The notes: generated from the letters alone by a model not told the origin. A stretch of DNA of 64,000 nucleotides from Glaciozyma antarctica PI12 (GCA_002917775.1 KZ627157.1:126032-190031), one strand, 5' to 3'. Positions 27,901 to 40,258 are shown, counted from the stretch's first letter. Translations and numbers: made by a program.

Positions 27901-29709
27901 CTGATGTCCTGAGAACGGCAATACGTCAGCGCGCGTTTTACGTAGGAGGGAGAGGAGGAGGACTCACGACGTTCCTCAACCCTTCCATATCTGCTTCGAC
28001 GAGGAGTTCGAGGATTTGTCGGTCGATGGGAACGATGGCGGACGCGTAGGAGGTGTCGTCCTCGGCAAGGTCAACCGTCGGCGCGCCTGCGGATTCCCGT
28101 CAGCTCACGTTCTCCGAGCTTCAAAATGGGAGCCCCACCGTGCGACTTGTCGTCCATATTCATCTTCTCGACAAGCCTAAGGCCCGAGATCTCGGTCTTG
28201 CGCGTCGGGTTGTAAAGCAGAACCCGCTCTATCTTGTTCTCGGCGCAGAGAGCTTGGATGAGAGAGTTGAGTCGTCGCAAGTCGGTCTTGGTGTGCGTAA
28301 AGAGGCCCTGCGATCGCACTCTCGATCAGCTCCACCTCTCACGAGGGAGGGAAATAACGCACGATGGTGGTAGCGATTTCGATGTGCGGAAGCGATTGGT
28401 TCGGCGCCGCCTTGATTACGCGCAAGATCCTCCCGCGAACGAGGTCGGGGTTGATAGAGAGGTGACTGCGACTGATCGCCGTGACGCGAGTGCTTTGCGG
28501 CGCGTCCTCGTCCTCAGAGTTGTCGGCGCCTGCGTCCGAGTCGTTTGGCCCGTCGGTGGCGATGTGGATGGCCCAGTGCGGGGAGACGTCGAGGTAGCGA
28601 ACGTGGAGGATGCGGTTCGTCCAGGTGCCGGCTTCGGTCACGCGAAACTTCTTGCTGTGGCGCACGTAGAGGTGTCAGCTTCCTCCTCATCGCGCTTGAA
28701 TCTGAAAGACTTACACGGCTCCGATAGAAATCGCTACGCGAACATAGTGGAACGCGCTCTTTTGGTCGATCGCAAGATCCTTTCCAATCTCGACGACCGT
28801 CGCTCCCTCGCCCTTGGCCCTCGAAACGAGTTGAAGGAGCTCATAAACCTTGGCCGTGACGGATGAAGGCTGCACGGTCAAGCTATTAGCTGTCGTTCCT
28901 TCCCCAAAGCCACAAGTGAGAACCTACCCTCGCATGACTCCCCGTGATCGCAGCCCAAGCCTCCTCTGGCGAGACCGCAATCCTCAAATCGTCTCCGTAC
29001 TTGTCCACCAGCGCGTCCCTCCCCGTGCTCTTCTCCTCCGCATCCAGAAGCTCGAACTTGTGCGTCGGAGGAGGCGGAGGAGCCTTCTTGCTCTTCGCTT
29101 TGGGCTTGGTCGCCTCGCTCGCCGGTGCAAGCTCCGACTCGGGAAGGTCGGCGATCCGGCGAAGGACGCCGACGTTGATGTCGTTTAGCTCGATAAGAGT
29201 GTCCCAGACGAAGGAGAGGAATGACTGGTCGTTGGTTTGGTGGGATGGGAGGGAGGTGCCGATCGAGAGAGGTGGGTTGAAGTAGTCGTTGATGAAGGTG
29301 TCGAGGCGGCGGACGTCGGTTCCTGTTTATTTTTACGAGAGTCAGCAAGAATTCTGAAACGGGAATTGGAGGTGAAGGCAGAAGAAAGGATGTGCGAGGA
29401 CGGGGGTTTGAACGCAGGGCCAGTCGCGTCGAGGGCGCGAGTGTCGACGTGACGGGTCGTCGCTGGACGGGGCAGAGGCCCAAGGAGCGCGTTCAGCACG
29501 AGGGAGGACCTCCGGCGAAGCTCAGCGCACCAGGCGTGAGCTCAGCACCCTCTTCCTCTCGCCTGGCCTCAGCCCCGCCACCCGCCCAACCGGTCCCACC
29601 AACCATCTGTCAGTCCCTCGCAGTCCCAGCACCCGGCGAGAGCGCACGTACCCGCGTCCCCGTCCATCGCAATCTCTTCCAAAAGGTACTGAATCAGTGA
29701 GTCGAGCAT
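21910..29709 (-). CDS. TFC3: TFIIIC B-block binding subunit (Tfc3/Sfc3/GTF3C1)
   Basis: Largest subunit of TFIIIC, which binds the B box of tRNA genes and recruits TFIIIB and Pol III. Exon 1 (29652-29709) encodes MLDSLIQYLLEEIAMDGDAG and is joined over a 329-base intron to TDVRRLDTFINDYF. A B-block winged-helix domain follows around residues 150-210 (core ATVVEIGKDLAIDQKSAFHY), with further winged-helix segments (LFTHTKTDLRRLNSLIQALC; VIETFGREKRTRWFLLTAFL). One exon of about 3.1 kb carries a long basic/acidic linker with two AT-hooks. The C-terminal half (FHSIVDHFGKERGRPVYEQ; VVWGAGCTDLSSRWSAYW; the end MLALTTLHGVWGGGEEGD) matches the conserved GTF3C1 C-terminus. A protein of well over 2,000 residues is implied. 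Joining the pieces as one gene is supported by in-frame splice sites and family order. Confidence 0.88.
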
Positions 29710-30366
29710 GGCGGCGAGCGGGCGAGCGCTTGGCCCCCTCTGCTGGCACTGGTCGGCGTTTGCTGGAGCGAGGTCGAGAGGTGGTGGGGGTGTTGTTGAG
29801 TTGTTGGAGGTGAGCGTGGAGCTATCTTGTGCGGTGGCGGGCGAGGAGGAGCTGAGACGAGATGGGGGACGGAGGGAGAGCCAGGCTGGCGGCACGCGCC
29901 TGAGTTTTTGGAGCAGGGCTCAGCCGATTTTTGGCCACGACTGAGGCTGCTTCGCTGAGCAGCTTCTCTCCCTGGCGGTTGCTGTGCTGAATTAACTCTC
30001 TCGAATTTACTGCTTGGCCACCTCTGAAGCTGGACATTTTTGGTTCGAGCGAGGGAAATCGAGACAACAACAACACCCAGCTCGCGTCAACAAAGGAATC
30101 AGTTCTTTGGGCCACCAGCAAGCGCTTGAAAGGAATGACGGGAAAGCGAGTGTTGAGCATGGTATACGAGCTCCACGCGTACAGCGCGCTCTACCAGGAG
30201 AGCCCGGTGGACGAGTAGATTCGGTCTCAATCGTCGCAGCGTCGGCGCTCTCGTCCTCCCCAGCAGCTGCGGTCAACGGTTCTGCCCGAGATGTAGCTCT
30301 GCGTAATAATGCCATTAACAAGCGCCCTCTCGCCCTTCTCAGATCCCAGCTACGGTTCCTAGGTCG
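29710..30366. other. Intergenic: TFIIIC promoter and downstream gene 3' flank
   Basis: This 657-base gap shows no coding exon. A tRNA-like D-arm word occurs near 30180-30210 on the minus strand but lacks acceptor and T arms. The rest is presumably promoter and 3' UTR sequence. Confidence 0.5.
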
Positions 30367-31371
30367 TCAGTCTTGTTCTCCGTCCCGCAAGAGACGCGAC
30401 TCACCCAGCGAGTTGATACTGCCATACCGCGCAACGACCCTCAACCCCCTCTCACTCGGCGACATACTCGATCCCCTCTCCCTACTCCTGCTCCCACCCT
30501 CGTCCCTCCCCTCCCTCAGCGTCATCCGACTACTCCGACTCCTCAGGTCCGCCGGCCTCGGAATGTCAATCAGCTCGTCCTCATCCTCCGTCTCACTATC
30601 CGCCTCCTCCTCCTCACTCCCATCCTCCAGCTCCCCCACCTCATCCGCATCCCCCCTCACGCTCTCTACCTCTCCCTCCCATCTCTGTTCCCCCCACGCA
30701 CTCCCTCTCAATCCCCCCCTCCCAACAAAGGGGTTGCTCCGCCTTCGAATCCCAACGAACGTCGCGTAGAGGAGGTAGTGGAGGATCGAGAACGCCATTG
30801 ACAGGGCGAGGTAGCGCGTCGTAGGAGAGGGGTCCCAAGGCTTTGGTCGAGGCGCGTCTGGGCGAGATTGGACGAGCTCGTTGATGCGGTAGAGCGCTAC
30901 GAGGAGTGTGATCTGTGAGAGAAGGAAAGAGTGAGCTTGTGCGGAGGAGGAGGGAACACGACGCACGACGACTTGGGCGAGGACGACCCAGGAGAGCTCC
31001 CGCACGCGACGGCTGCAGGCGACTAGGAGAACAAGCGCTGGGCGGAGGATACCCCAGACGAACATGGTCACCATCCCTGGCTCCCGCTCGCTGAGGCCCC
31101 TGAAGTACGTCAAGGTGTAGCCCAAGTCGACGAGGCAGACAAGAACGAGGAGGAAGAGGTATCGTGGGCGAGGAAGCTGCGAGCGGAGCGTGTTAGCTAG
31201 GCCCTTGCTCGTGTTGAGCGGTCAACGTACTGCGTAGGCGGTGGGGAACGACGGGGAGGAGGACGAGAGGAGGAGGAACGCGCTGTCGGATCCGCTCGAG
31301 GCGGCGTCCACGAGCGGCTGAGACTCGGGAGCTGGACGCAGGATTCCCTGATACCGCGTGACTGCTGCCAT
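30367..31371 (-). CDS. Multi-pass membrane protein, unrecognised family
   Basis: About three exons. Hydrophobic segments suited to membrane helices are YLFLLVLVCLVDLGYTLTYF, MVTMFVWGILRPALVLLVAC, a third spanning LSWVVLAQVVV to ITLLVALYRI, and LSMAFSILHYLLYATFVGI. The last third is cytosol-like: an acidic stretch (EEEEADSETEDEDELIDI) followed by Ser/Arg-rich sequence ending LRDGEQD. The layout resembles the N-terminal TMD0 region of some ABC transporters and small fungal vacuolar membrane proteins, but no family was recognised. Start uncertain: another in-frame ATG lies at 31446 (MSSDPFPF); 31371 (MAAVTRYQG) was chosen because the sequence becomes conserved-looking there. Confidence 0.75.
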
Positions 31372-31550
31372 CGTGGGCTCAGCTGATTCGAGGGCGTGAG
31401 GTTGAGAGCGCGGCCAAACTTCGAAGGGAAAGGGGTCCGAGGACATCGAACGCTGAGCTCCTTTGTTCTCTCCTCTGCGTACACCGCACAAACTGCACGA
31501 CTATATTGATTCAAAGTATGGACAGGTGACTGTGCGGAAGCGTCACGAAC

Positions 31551-33981
31551 TCACGAACTCGCGACGAGGCAATACACCTTCGCCTCCGCACAAACACTCT
31601 TCAACCTCCTCACATCCGCCCCCAACCACCCTCCTCCTCCCAGCACTCCCCGTCCCCCAAACTGCCCGCTCACAATCACCCTCTGCAATCTCCTAAATTG
31701 ATCTCCTCCCTCGATCCTCCGCGCCAGTTCGGCGGCGCCGGTTCCGGTTGGTGGACCGAGGAAGAAGAGGGATTCGAGGGAGCGTGAGGCGCGGAGGGAG
31801 TCGAGGAGAGCGGCGCCGGTGTACTGGAATTGGATGACGAGGTCGCGGAGGTAGGTGCAGAAGGAGAGGGCGTAGTCGAGGTTGCCATTGTGGGGAGCGT
31901 TGTTGAGCGAGGGCGAGAGCTGCGAAGTGGAGGCTGGATCAATACGAGTATCAAGAAGCACGACGAAGAGAAAGACGCACAGCTGCACAGTCCCTGAGCA
32001 TCCTTAATCGCCAACCGCTCCAGAGTCGGCCCCATGAGCACCAGCAAGTCCGCGAACAATCCACTCGCAAACGGTGGCGCCTGCGCTCCTCCCCCTCCTC
32101 CTCCCCATCCTCCCACTCCGAACCCCCCATTCGGATTCATGCTCATGACCGTGATGTCGAGCACGCGCAACGTCGTCGCAGCCGGCTCGAGCAACCACGC
32201 CAACTGGACGTCGCTGACGCTCGAAAAGTCTCGTGGGACTGCTTGGCCGTCTCCGACCGTGAGCTTGCGAAGGCGGGCCTGGTGCGGCGACGTGGAGCTG
32301 ACGGCTCCGCGGCCGTCGATCGAGTCAAACCCTCCGTCGAGCCGGAGTTCTTCGAGGAGAGGAAGGCCCAGCATGATGACCTCGAGTTCTTCAAAGTCAA
32401 TCGAAGTGCCAAGGGCGAGAGTGCGGAGGGTGGGAATGGAGGAGAGGGTGGCGAGGATGACGGGGTCGAGGAAGTCTGCTCCGGCGTGACGCCCACCAAA
32501 CGGGCTTTGCTGAAGAAGCGTCGTCAGGATCGGGTAGAGAGGTGTGGGCCAGAGATACTAACCGAGAACGCGTGTCCGAGGACAGTCAGAGAGAGCGCCT
32601 TGAGGTTTGTCGAAACCGTGACGAGCTTCTGGAAGAGCGCGCCCTGAGACTCGAGCGTATCGTCCGAACCTTGTCCTCGCTCGTTCGCCGAACCCGCTCC
32701 GTTCCAAGCCGTCGTTTGACCGCGAAAGAGGGGCAGCACGAACGCGCCTCCTCTCCTCGAGTTCGTTCCGCGAATGTCTCCCATCGCGTCGACGTCGGGC
32801 TGCTGAGCGGGGACCTTGGCGTTGAGGGTGCGGATGTGGGAGGCGAGGGAATTGTCGGAGCTGGCGAGGAGCTCGAGGAGCTTGTCGAGTTGGGTGCGCC
32901 GGCTGAGGTGGACCGAGGAGAAGGCCACGGTGCGAGCGATGGGTTTCCAGTCCTTGCAGACGAGTGCGAGAGAGTGCCTGCAGCGAGTATCAGGAACATG
33001 CTAGCGTGGCTGAGGAGGAAAATACGCACGCAAATCGCTGAGCCAGAGTGCGAGAGCCAGAAAGCTCGTACGGCTGTCCAGACTGAGGGCGAGCCGGGAC
33101 GCGCGACGTTCGAAGCACGCCAAAATCGTCGTACCGGTGTCCTAAGTCTCCCGTAAGAATCGGCTGCTCGGCCTCGTGGCGAGCAATCTCAAAGATGCGT
33201 GCGAGGATTTCGGGCGGGAGCTGGCCGATGGGTGTGGTGGAAGGGTCCTTCGGCCGGATGAGGTCGCTGGGGGAAGTAGGAGAGGGGGAGGGAGGAGAGT
33301 CGAGGAGAGGAGGTCGTAGCTCGTAGCTCATCAGGCGGTTGTTGTCGACCATCAGCTCTGCGAGGGTGCGATCGTCCTCGTCCGCCCGATGAAGGATGGA
33401 TGAAGGCGGAGGCGGAGGGACGGAGGGAGTGACTTCGTAACCGCCCTGGCGGAGAGCTAATTGAGCGCGTGCAGCGTTCAGCTCGTAGGTGTGGCGGGAC
33501 GGAGGAGAGGGTTGGTTGACGTCGGCCAGAGCGGAGGAGAGCAGCTCGGTGAGGGTGGTGAACGTCGCGAGGGGAAGGTCGCGAGGGGAAGGGGTGGGGT
33601 GGGATGAGGTCGCGATTGGCTGGCGCGTCGCTTCGAGGATCTCGGGAGCGAAGAGATCCTGGAGTGCGACCAACGCACGCATGAGCTTGGCGGAGGTGGA
33701 CAGGCTCCCGAGAGGGGTCGGGTCCTCAGCGACGAGGGCGGAGATGGTCCGGTCGTCGATGGACTGGATCCTCCTCAACTGGTCGGAGATACTCGAGTCA
33801 TCCACGCTCCCCGCATCCCCCGCTTCCCCCTCCTTTCCCTTGCCCTTTCCCTTGCCCTTGGAGCGTGAGCTGTCTCAGCTTGCAATGCCGACGCCGAGTA
33901 GGACAAGAACTCTTCGTCGTTGTACATCATCATCTCGTTGTCCATGTATCCTTCCTCGTCGTCCAGAGAGCTCACCGACAT
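31551..33981 (-). CDS. F-box protein with LRR-like C-terminus
   Basis: Probable substrate receptor of an SCF ubiquitin ligase. The F-box is split by an intron: IGQLPPEILARIFEIARHEA, then HSLALVCKDWKPIARTVAFS. Downstream leucine-spaced segments resemble degenerate LRRs (LPLLEELRLDGGF; TLRVLDITVMSMN; SLESLFFLGPP). The open frame at 33805 begins with GTG, so the true start must be upstream. An ATG at 33981 followed by TCG and a strong donor (GTGAGC) splices in frame to GKGKGKGKEGE, which I take as the 5' end. The final intron uses the acceptor GATCCAG to keep the last exon open. It is head-to-head with the SPF45-like gene, 246 bases apart. Confidence 0.8.
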
Positions 33982-34227
33982 TCGTGGAGAGCGTCGGCCG
34001 GGAGAAGAAGGGGTGGAGAGGGCCGCGCTTCAAGCGAGTTGCGGATGGGCGAAGCAGGGACGTCGGGGAGGTGACCTGAGGCGGCGTGGATCTTGATAAG
34101 GTACCGGTAGCTGACCAGGTGGTCTTCGTCAGGCGGGGAGTGTGGTGGTAGGAAAGGAGGCCACGGCTCACCGCCTCCAGGCTCTTTGAGCTCCCCCAAC
34201 CCTCTCTCTCTTGTCCGGTTTCTCAGC

Positions 34228-36639
34228 ATGTCGGGATCGCTCTATGGAGGAATCTCCTTCAAGGATCAGCAGGCTGCAGCAGAAGTAGCTCGACTCGAGG
34301 AGGAGGAAGCAGCAGCAGCTCGGCCGGCAACAGCTCCTTCCTCAGCAACTCCCTCCGCTCCACCAGCACCTGCCGAAGACAAGGACGCCAAAGCTAAAGG
34401 TGTGCCGCTGTTCTCTCTACGCCCGTGCGGCTTGAGTTACTGACGCGCTCTTTGGCAGCTGCCTGGTCCGCCTCTCTTCGGTTCGCTCCCATCGCTCGCA
34501 AGGCAGTCAAGAAGGCACCTGCAGCGATCCCCTCAGCTTTCAAGAACGCCTTTGCATCAGCCGAGGAAGCCTCTCCCGTCAGCCAAGGACCTCGGATCGT
34601 CGGACACGCCAAACCCTCGCCCTTCGCCGCGGCCACTCCCACCATCACAGCTCCTCCAGCTCTCTACTCCGCCTCTCCCACCGCATCCACCTCGTCCACT
34701 CCTGCTCCCGTTGTCGCTGTGCCTCCTCCGCGCTCCGGTCGAACTCTGAAGCCTCCGCCGATGACACTGGACGACGAGGACGTGAACGGCTTCAAGCAAA
34801 CTGCGACGGGCAAGCGGGCGGCTGGGAGGAAGGGTCGAGGAGGCAAGAAGGGAGGGAAGCGGGAGGATCCAGCACTGGCGTTCACGGACGTGCCTTATGA
34901 GCCTGCACGGCCTTGCGACTACGTACGTGTGGGTTTGAGGGATTGCGAAGGGGAGCTGGGGACGCGGTGGGACGAACGCTCGTCGAGGGTTGAGGAGCTG
35001 CACTCCCACCCTATTCTCGCGAATTATCTAACCCGCGAATCGCTCGGCTTGGTGCTGACGCCCATTCCCTCCCTAGTCGGCCTACAAAGCTCACCTCAGC
35101 GCCGAACGCACGCGACGGCGACTCGAGCGCGAGGAGGAACTACGGCGTGCGAGGTCTTCCTCCGGATCGAGCTTCGACGGATCATCAGACGGAGAAAGGA
35201 GCGGCGAAGAGGACCATGGCGAGTTGGCTCCTTCTTCATCCCTGCCTGCGACTGACGGCTCCTGCAGCGAACAAGAAAGCACGCTTCGCTCCTCCCACTT
35301 CCTACAACTCTCCTCCCGCCTCCAGCGAGCCCTTCATCCTCCCGCCACCAACATTCGCTACCTCGGTTCCCAACCCCGTCGCGCCGCCGGTCAACGAAAC
35401 AGGCGAAGAAGCCTACCTTCGCCGCGTCGCTATGTCGTCAAAGCCTAAGCTTCCGCAACCGCAGTCACTCTCCTCCTCGCCTTACCAGGCATCCCCGTTT
35501 CCTTTCTTCTCCCCTGCATCAACTCCGACAACTCAGCACGCTGGTCACCCTCCTCCACCACCTTCTTTCATCTCCTCGTCGACCTCCTCCTACGTCTACT
35601 ACGAACCGCTTACGTCCCTCCAGCCACCTACGCCTCATCTCCCGTCTCAACAGCGACGTGCACCCCTCCTCCGCCACCCTCCTTCATTCCTCCTCCGTTC
35701 GGCCCTCCAGCGAGCTACGACGACTTCCCACCCTTCCGCCCTCCCCCGCCTCTTCCCGCAGATCCCTCGGCGGGAGGCCCGCCGCCGGTTGGTGCAGTTC
35801 CTTTGAGCGAAGCTGCGGCGAGAGCGAGGGATATCGCGCAGCGATTAGGGAAGCTGGCAGGCTTGCAACCACCTCCACCACCTCCAGCTCCTGCGGTCAA
35901 CGACGAGTACGTTGTCTCTTCCCATCATCGGTGAGCGATGAGCTAATTGACGACTGCAGACCTGATGATAGGCCCTTTGCCGAGCGGATGATGTCCAAGT
36001 TCGGCTGGAAGGAGGGACGCGGACTCGGCGCCGACGAGAGCGGGATGACGGCCGCTCTATCCGTCTCGAAGCCGTCTGGTCCTCCCAAGAAGGGCAAAGG
36101 CAATAACGCCAAGAACGCCCCACCTGCTCCTGCGCCGACGGGGATGGCGGTGGGCGCAAAAGGTCGGGGATCGATCGTGGATGCGTCGCGCGAGGGGAGG
36201 TTCGCGGCTCAGACGAAGGAGTTGGGGGAGCCGAGTCGGGTCGTCCTGTTGACGAACTTGTGTGGGAGGGACGATGTGGACGACGATCTTGGGGGAGAGG
36301 TCGCGGAGGAGGCGAACAAGTTTGGGGTCGTCGAGCGGTGCTTCGTTTATCTTGTTCCGGGAGAGGAGAGGGACGACGAGGCCGTGCGGATCTTCTTGGT
36401 GATGAGCGGGTGTGTACTCTTTCCCTCTTCCGTGATGCTTGCTGACGTTGTTCCGCACATAGACTCGCAGGCGGGTACAATGCGGTACGCCAATTCGATG
36501 GGCGGTTCTTCGGCGGACGAATCGTCAAGGCCAGGTGCGCTCGTTCTTCTCAATCCTGCCTCATCGCAGCTTGCTAACTCGCTGCCGCATCAGGTTCTAC
36601 GACGAAGGACGCTTCAACGCTGGAGAGCATCGGTTGTAA
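34228..36639 (+). CDS. SPF45/RBM17-like splicing and DNA-repair factor
   Basis: G-patch plus RRM protein of the SPF45/DRT111 type, acting in 3' splice-site choice and linked to DNA-damage tolerance. It opens with the characteristic MSGSLYGGISF and contains APIARKAVKK. A Pro-rich middle follows, then the G-patch (PFAERMMSKFGWKEGRGLG) and a UHM-type RRM (SRVVLLTNLCGRDDVDDDLG; YNAVRQFDGRFFGGRIVKA). It ends RFYDEGRFNAGEHRL. Exon joins are clear at the ends (DDRPF is reached by an intron at about 35909-35961) but uncertain in the Pro-rich part between about 35140 and 35660. There an intron near 35143-35267 and another of length 2 modulo 3 are needed. It ends 59 bases before the converging LIG1 stop. 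Confidence 0.88.
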
Positions 36640-36698
36640 TCATCATTGGAGCATCGTTGGAATTCCGGCGAAAGCCAGCTCGATTCCCAAGCTATCAG

Positions 36699-39600
36699 CT
36701 ATCCTCCTCCTCCTCCTCCTCCCCTCCCGCTCTCGAATCTGCGCCGACACTCCCCCTGCTTCCTATACATCTCCGCCAGCTGCCAGGCCGACGTCGCCTG
36801 CTCGATCCCCTTGTCCGCCGGATCACGAATCTTGATGAACCTCGGAAAGCGTACACTAATGCCTCGTTCAAAGTTCACAATGCCGCGAGCTGCAGGGTAG
36901 ACGGGAGAAAGGGTAAAGCTGAGGAGGGTCAGTCTCGCTGCCGAGACGGAGCTTGCGAAGGGACTCACTCGGCTCCCCTGATCTCCCACACCTCGCTCGG
37001 TTTGAACCAGATGGCGGGCGTAAGTCCTACCGAAACGGTAATGTCAGCTCAAGTTTGTATGAGCTAGAAAGAGATATCGGACCTTCGGCGTCGACGCCTG
37101 GGAAGCAAGTCCTTGACGTCGACTCGCTGTCGGGAGCGAATCTCGCGTACAAGTCCTTGTAGAACGCATCCGAGAAGCCCGACATGACCTTGCACACCGC
37201 GCTCCACCCTCCAGTCTCCTCATCATAGCAACCTACACCACCTCATCAGCTCCGCCCTCAGCTCGCACTCGCTCGACCAACTCACCGAGCAGAATTGGAC
37301 TCCACCATTTCGACTTCCGCCCAGAGCCGTGCCAGGCGCCGAGAGGAACGAGGTCGAGCGAATCTCCAAGGTCGTCGAGGTAGTCCTTCTTGACTTTAAG
37401 CCAGGAATCGGCTCGCTTATCGGGTTCGTACGACGCAGGGAGGGTCTTGCGGTTCGGGCGCTTCGCCTTGGTCGGTGAGTCGGATTCGGCGTCGACGTCG
37501 GGATCATCGTCGACTTCTACTTCGTCGAGAAGCTGCGAGCGAGCCAAGTCAGTGGTGTGAGGGAGGAGCGAGCGAGGAACTCACCTTGACCATGATCCCT
37601 TCCGCTCGCATCTAACGGTAGAGTCAGTCCTGCTCGCGCTTCGAAACTGTCCCGTAGCTCACCGTCAGCGTCTCCTGAAAGAACGCCTGCACCTTGTCCG
37701 GCTCGTTCTCCTCCGAGCAAGGTACGAGTTCCCATTTGGCGAATCTCGGATCCGCCGGCAGCAGCGGCCCAAACCTCGTCCTCAGCAGCTCCCTCCGTCT
37801 CCGAAACGGTTCCGCCAGCAAGCTCTGCTCCGCACGTCAGCTCGGCACGAAAGTTGCAGCGAAATACGCACCTCGCCATTTAGGAACATGAGATCGAACG
37901 CGTAGACGCCTACTCGAATCTTGACCTCGCCGAGCTCGACGTCCTTCCTCGAGCGATAACTGAGCTCCTGGAACGAACGTAGTGCTCCAGTGATGGGGTC
38001 GATGGCGCAAATCTCCGAGTCGATAATGAAGGACGTGAGGGGGTGCTCGCCGGTAGATTCGCGCGCCATGATCGCCTTCGCACAGAACGCCATCAGCCCG
38101 GCTGCTGGCTCGGACGGTCCGCGAAACGACTCACCGAGAGCGTAGGGAGCAAGTCAGGGTACTTGTCCGTCATATCCTCCAAATTCCTGCTGAACACCCT
38201 CGCCCAGATCCTCGCCTCCCCCTCCCGCTTCCCGTCGTACCACACCCCCTTCCCACTCTCTCCCACCGGCTCCTCCAACGAGACGTGAATCTGTCCCCTC
38301 TGCCCATCGAGTTTCGCTTCGGCCACGAAAGGTCGTGAGGAGAGACGGGTGTAGATGTCGGAGAGGGAGCGAGTGATGGAGCCAAGCATAGGCTGGAGAG
38401 GGGTGCCGACGGCGAGAGGAACGAGGGTGGAGAGGTTGTGTAGTCCGCTTGAGAGCTGCGAGAGGTATTAGCGAATGAGGTAGTACCATGAACGGGAGGA
38501 ACGTACGAGTGCAGCTGCGATGTGGCTGTAGTCCGGGTGCCGAGCCCACACCTGGCGAACGAGCAGCTCCGCCTTCCCCCATCTTTTTCCTCCTTCCTCT
38601 TCCTCAATCTCCGCCTCCTTCCCCTTCCTCTTCCCCTTCCCCTTCCCCTTCTCATTCCTCGCCTCCTCCTTCCTCCCCCATCCCCCCCCCTCTCCTCCCT
38701 CCCCAAAAAATATTCGTCCTCTCCCACTCCCGCCGGCCTCGAGAGGCAAAACGCCCTCGCCAAAGCCGTCGTCATCGTCAATCTCACGGCGCCGATACGG
38801 AGGTTCTGCGCGAGGATTCGAACGACGAACCGCGTCTCCTCGCCTTGCGAGGCGACAAGAAGCCTTTTTACGAAGGTGGTCTTGGAAGCTTGAGAGCCCG
38901 AGCCTTTGAGCTTGGTGAGAGCGACGAGGGTGGTGTAGACCGAGTGGCAGACGAGACGGAGTGGGAGAGGAAGAGGAGTCGGACGGTCTTCTTCGCGTCA
39001 AACGCAACGTCGCCTGAAATGGGTCAAGTCAGCGAGACGCAGGGCGTCAATGGCGGCAAGAATAAGTGTACCGACGTCTCCGAGCTTGCTCCAGAGCGAT
39101 TTGAGCGCAGCAGCACTCAATCCAGAGACGTCGCGAATCGCCTTGCCGAGAACTTGAGACCCGATCCCGAGCTCGAGGTCCTTCTTGTGCGGTGGTCCTA
39201 GTCGATTCGTCGTGAGGTAGATTACTTCTGTACCTCGACCAAAGGGGTCAGCGTCCGCGGTTCAAAGGGACTGTGAGCGGAGACGCACGAAGTAATGAAG
39301 CAGGATCGAGCTCGACGACCACGCGCAGGAGGTTGGTGAGGATGCGCAGGATTGTGAGGCGAGATTTGGTGGCGGCGATGGGGACGAAAGCTTCGTTGAC
39401 GAGGAAGGAGAAGGGGATGCGATGCTGTGGCCAGGAGGAGGTGTCGACGTCGGTGGCGGGGGAGAAGGTGAAGATGGAGGTGTCGAGGGGTTTAGAGGCG
39501 AGGTTACTCGTGTTCGTGCTCGTGGATGGTGATGGGGCGAAGAAGGATGCCTGGTTTGAAGGTGTCTGGGTCGAGGAGAGGACAGGGGTCCGATGTGGGG

Positions 39601-40021
39601 AGGGATCGGTCGGCTTTGACGGGTGAGCTCGTGGAAGAGGTGGAGTGGCTTCAGGGCGGCGGAATGAAGTACTGGCCCTAGATCCTGAGCTCTCCACCAC
39701 CACCACGTCGTCGTCGTCGTCGTCGCTGCCATCGCTGAGAACGACCGTCGGCACCTCGCGCTTGACCTTCCCCTGCTGCTGCTCCCTCCACCGCTCCTCC
39801 TTCCTCAGCGCCTCGAGATCAATCCCTTCGCTCTTGGCTAGCTCCCTCGCAAACTTGGCGTCCTCCTCCTCCTGCGATCCGGTGCCGGGTTTTGATGAGC
39901 TCGTCGAGGCCTTGGGCTTCGAAGGCGGAGAGAAGAAGGACGCGAGAGAGGGCTGAGCTGGTTTGCTCTTCTTCGCCTGTGGTGCTGCTCCTGCTGTGTC
40001 CTGAGGTCGTTTCGGTGGCAT
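36699..40021 (-). CDS. CDC9: ATP-dependent DNA ligase I
   Basis: Seals Okazaki fragments and repair nicks. A PIP box, QPSLASFF (residues 23-30), lies near the N-terminus, followed by an acidic linker, the DNA-binding domain ([39 protein letters not shown]) and the adenylation domain. Catalytic motif I is [10 protein letters not shown] with lysine as the AMP acceptor. Motif III is [11 protein letters not shown], motif IV EGIMVK and motif [12 protein letters not shown]. The OB-fold ends in [20 protein letters not shown]. The stop follows a Gly run. The frame before and after the low-complexity stretch at about 38580-38780 does not agree without a one-base change or an unseen intron; a run of nine C at 38684-38692 lies there. 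Start: first ATG before the PIP box. About ten short introns. Confidence 0.92.
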
Positions 40022-40258
40022 CGAGGGCGACGATGGCGGAACAACAACTCCAGTGTGATGATGGCGCGAGTTGAACTTCGCGGTGGCAGAGCTCTCCTTC
40101 GTACAACTCACTTCAATTCGGAGTCTCAAGGTGAGCAGCTCAGCCTAGACGGAGACTGTACGAGTGCGCGAGCTGACCAGGCCTCGCTCTCCCCCCTTCG
40201 ATTGATCCACGCCTTCTCTCCACCTGACCTTCTTGCTCTCCCTTATCTCTCAGCTCGA
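40022..40258. other. Divergent promoter between LIG1 and glutamine synthetase-like gene
   Basis: A 237-base spacer between two head-to-head start codons, with CT-rich sequence before the + strand ATG. No MluI-type ACGCGT site was noticed. Confidence 0.5.

Noticed and set aside
29323-29651. B-box-like word (GCGTTCAAACCCC on the minus strand) in the first intron of TFC3, suggesting a nested tRNA gene
   Set aside because: No A box, acceptor stem or T run in the right places. A B-box-like word inside the gene for the B-box binder is probably coincidence.
30175-30225. tRNA-like D arm (GCTC-TCCTGGTA-GAGC on the minus strand)
   Set aside because: Only the D arm pairs. The anticodon arm lacks T33 and there is no T arm or matching acceptor, so it is not a gene.
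35140-35660. A possible frame disruption in the SPF45-like gene
   Set aside because: In-frame introns can explain both shifts (for example a donor GTGCGAGG near 35143), so a break is not needed, although the exact joins remain unsettled.
40022-40129. An N-terminal extension of DNA ligase I that might target mitochondria
   Set aside because: The in-frame extension begins with TTG, not ATG, so dual targeting by an upstream start is not supported.
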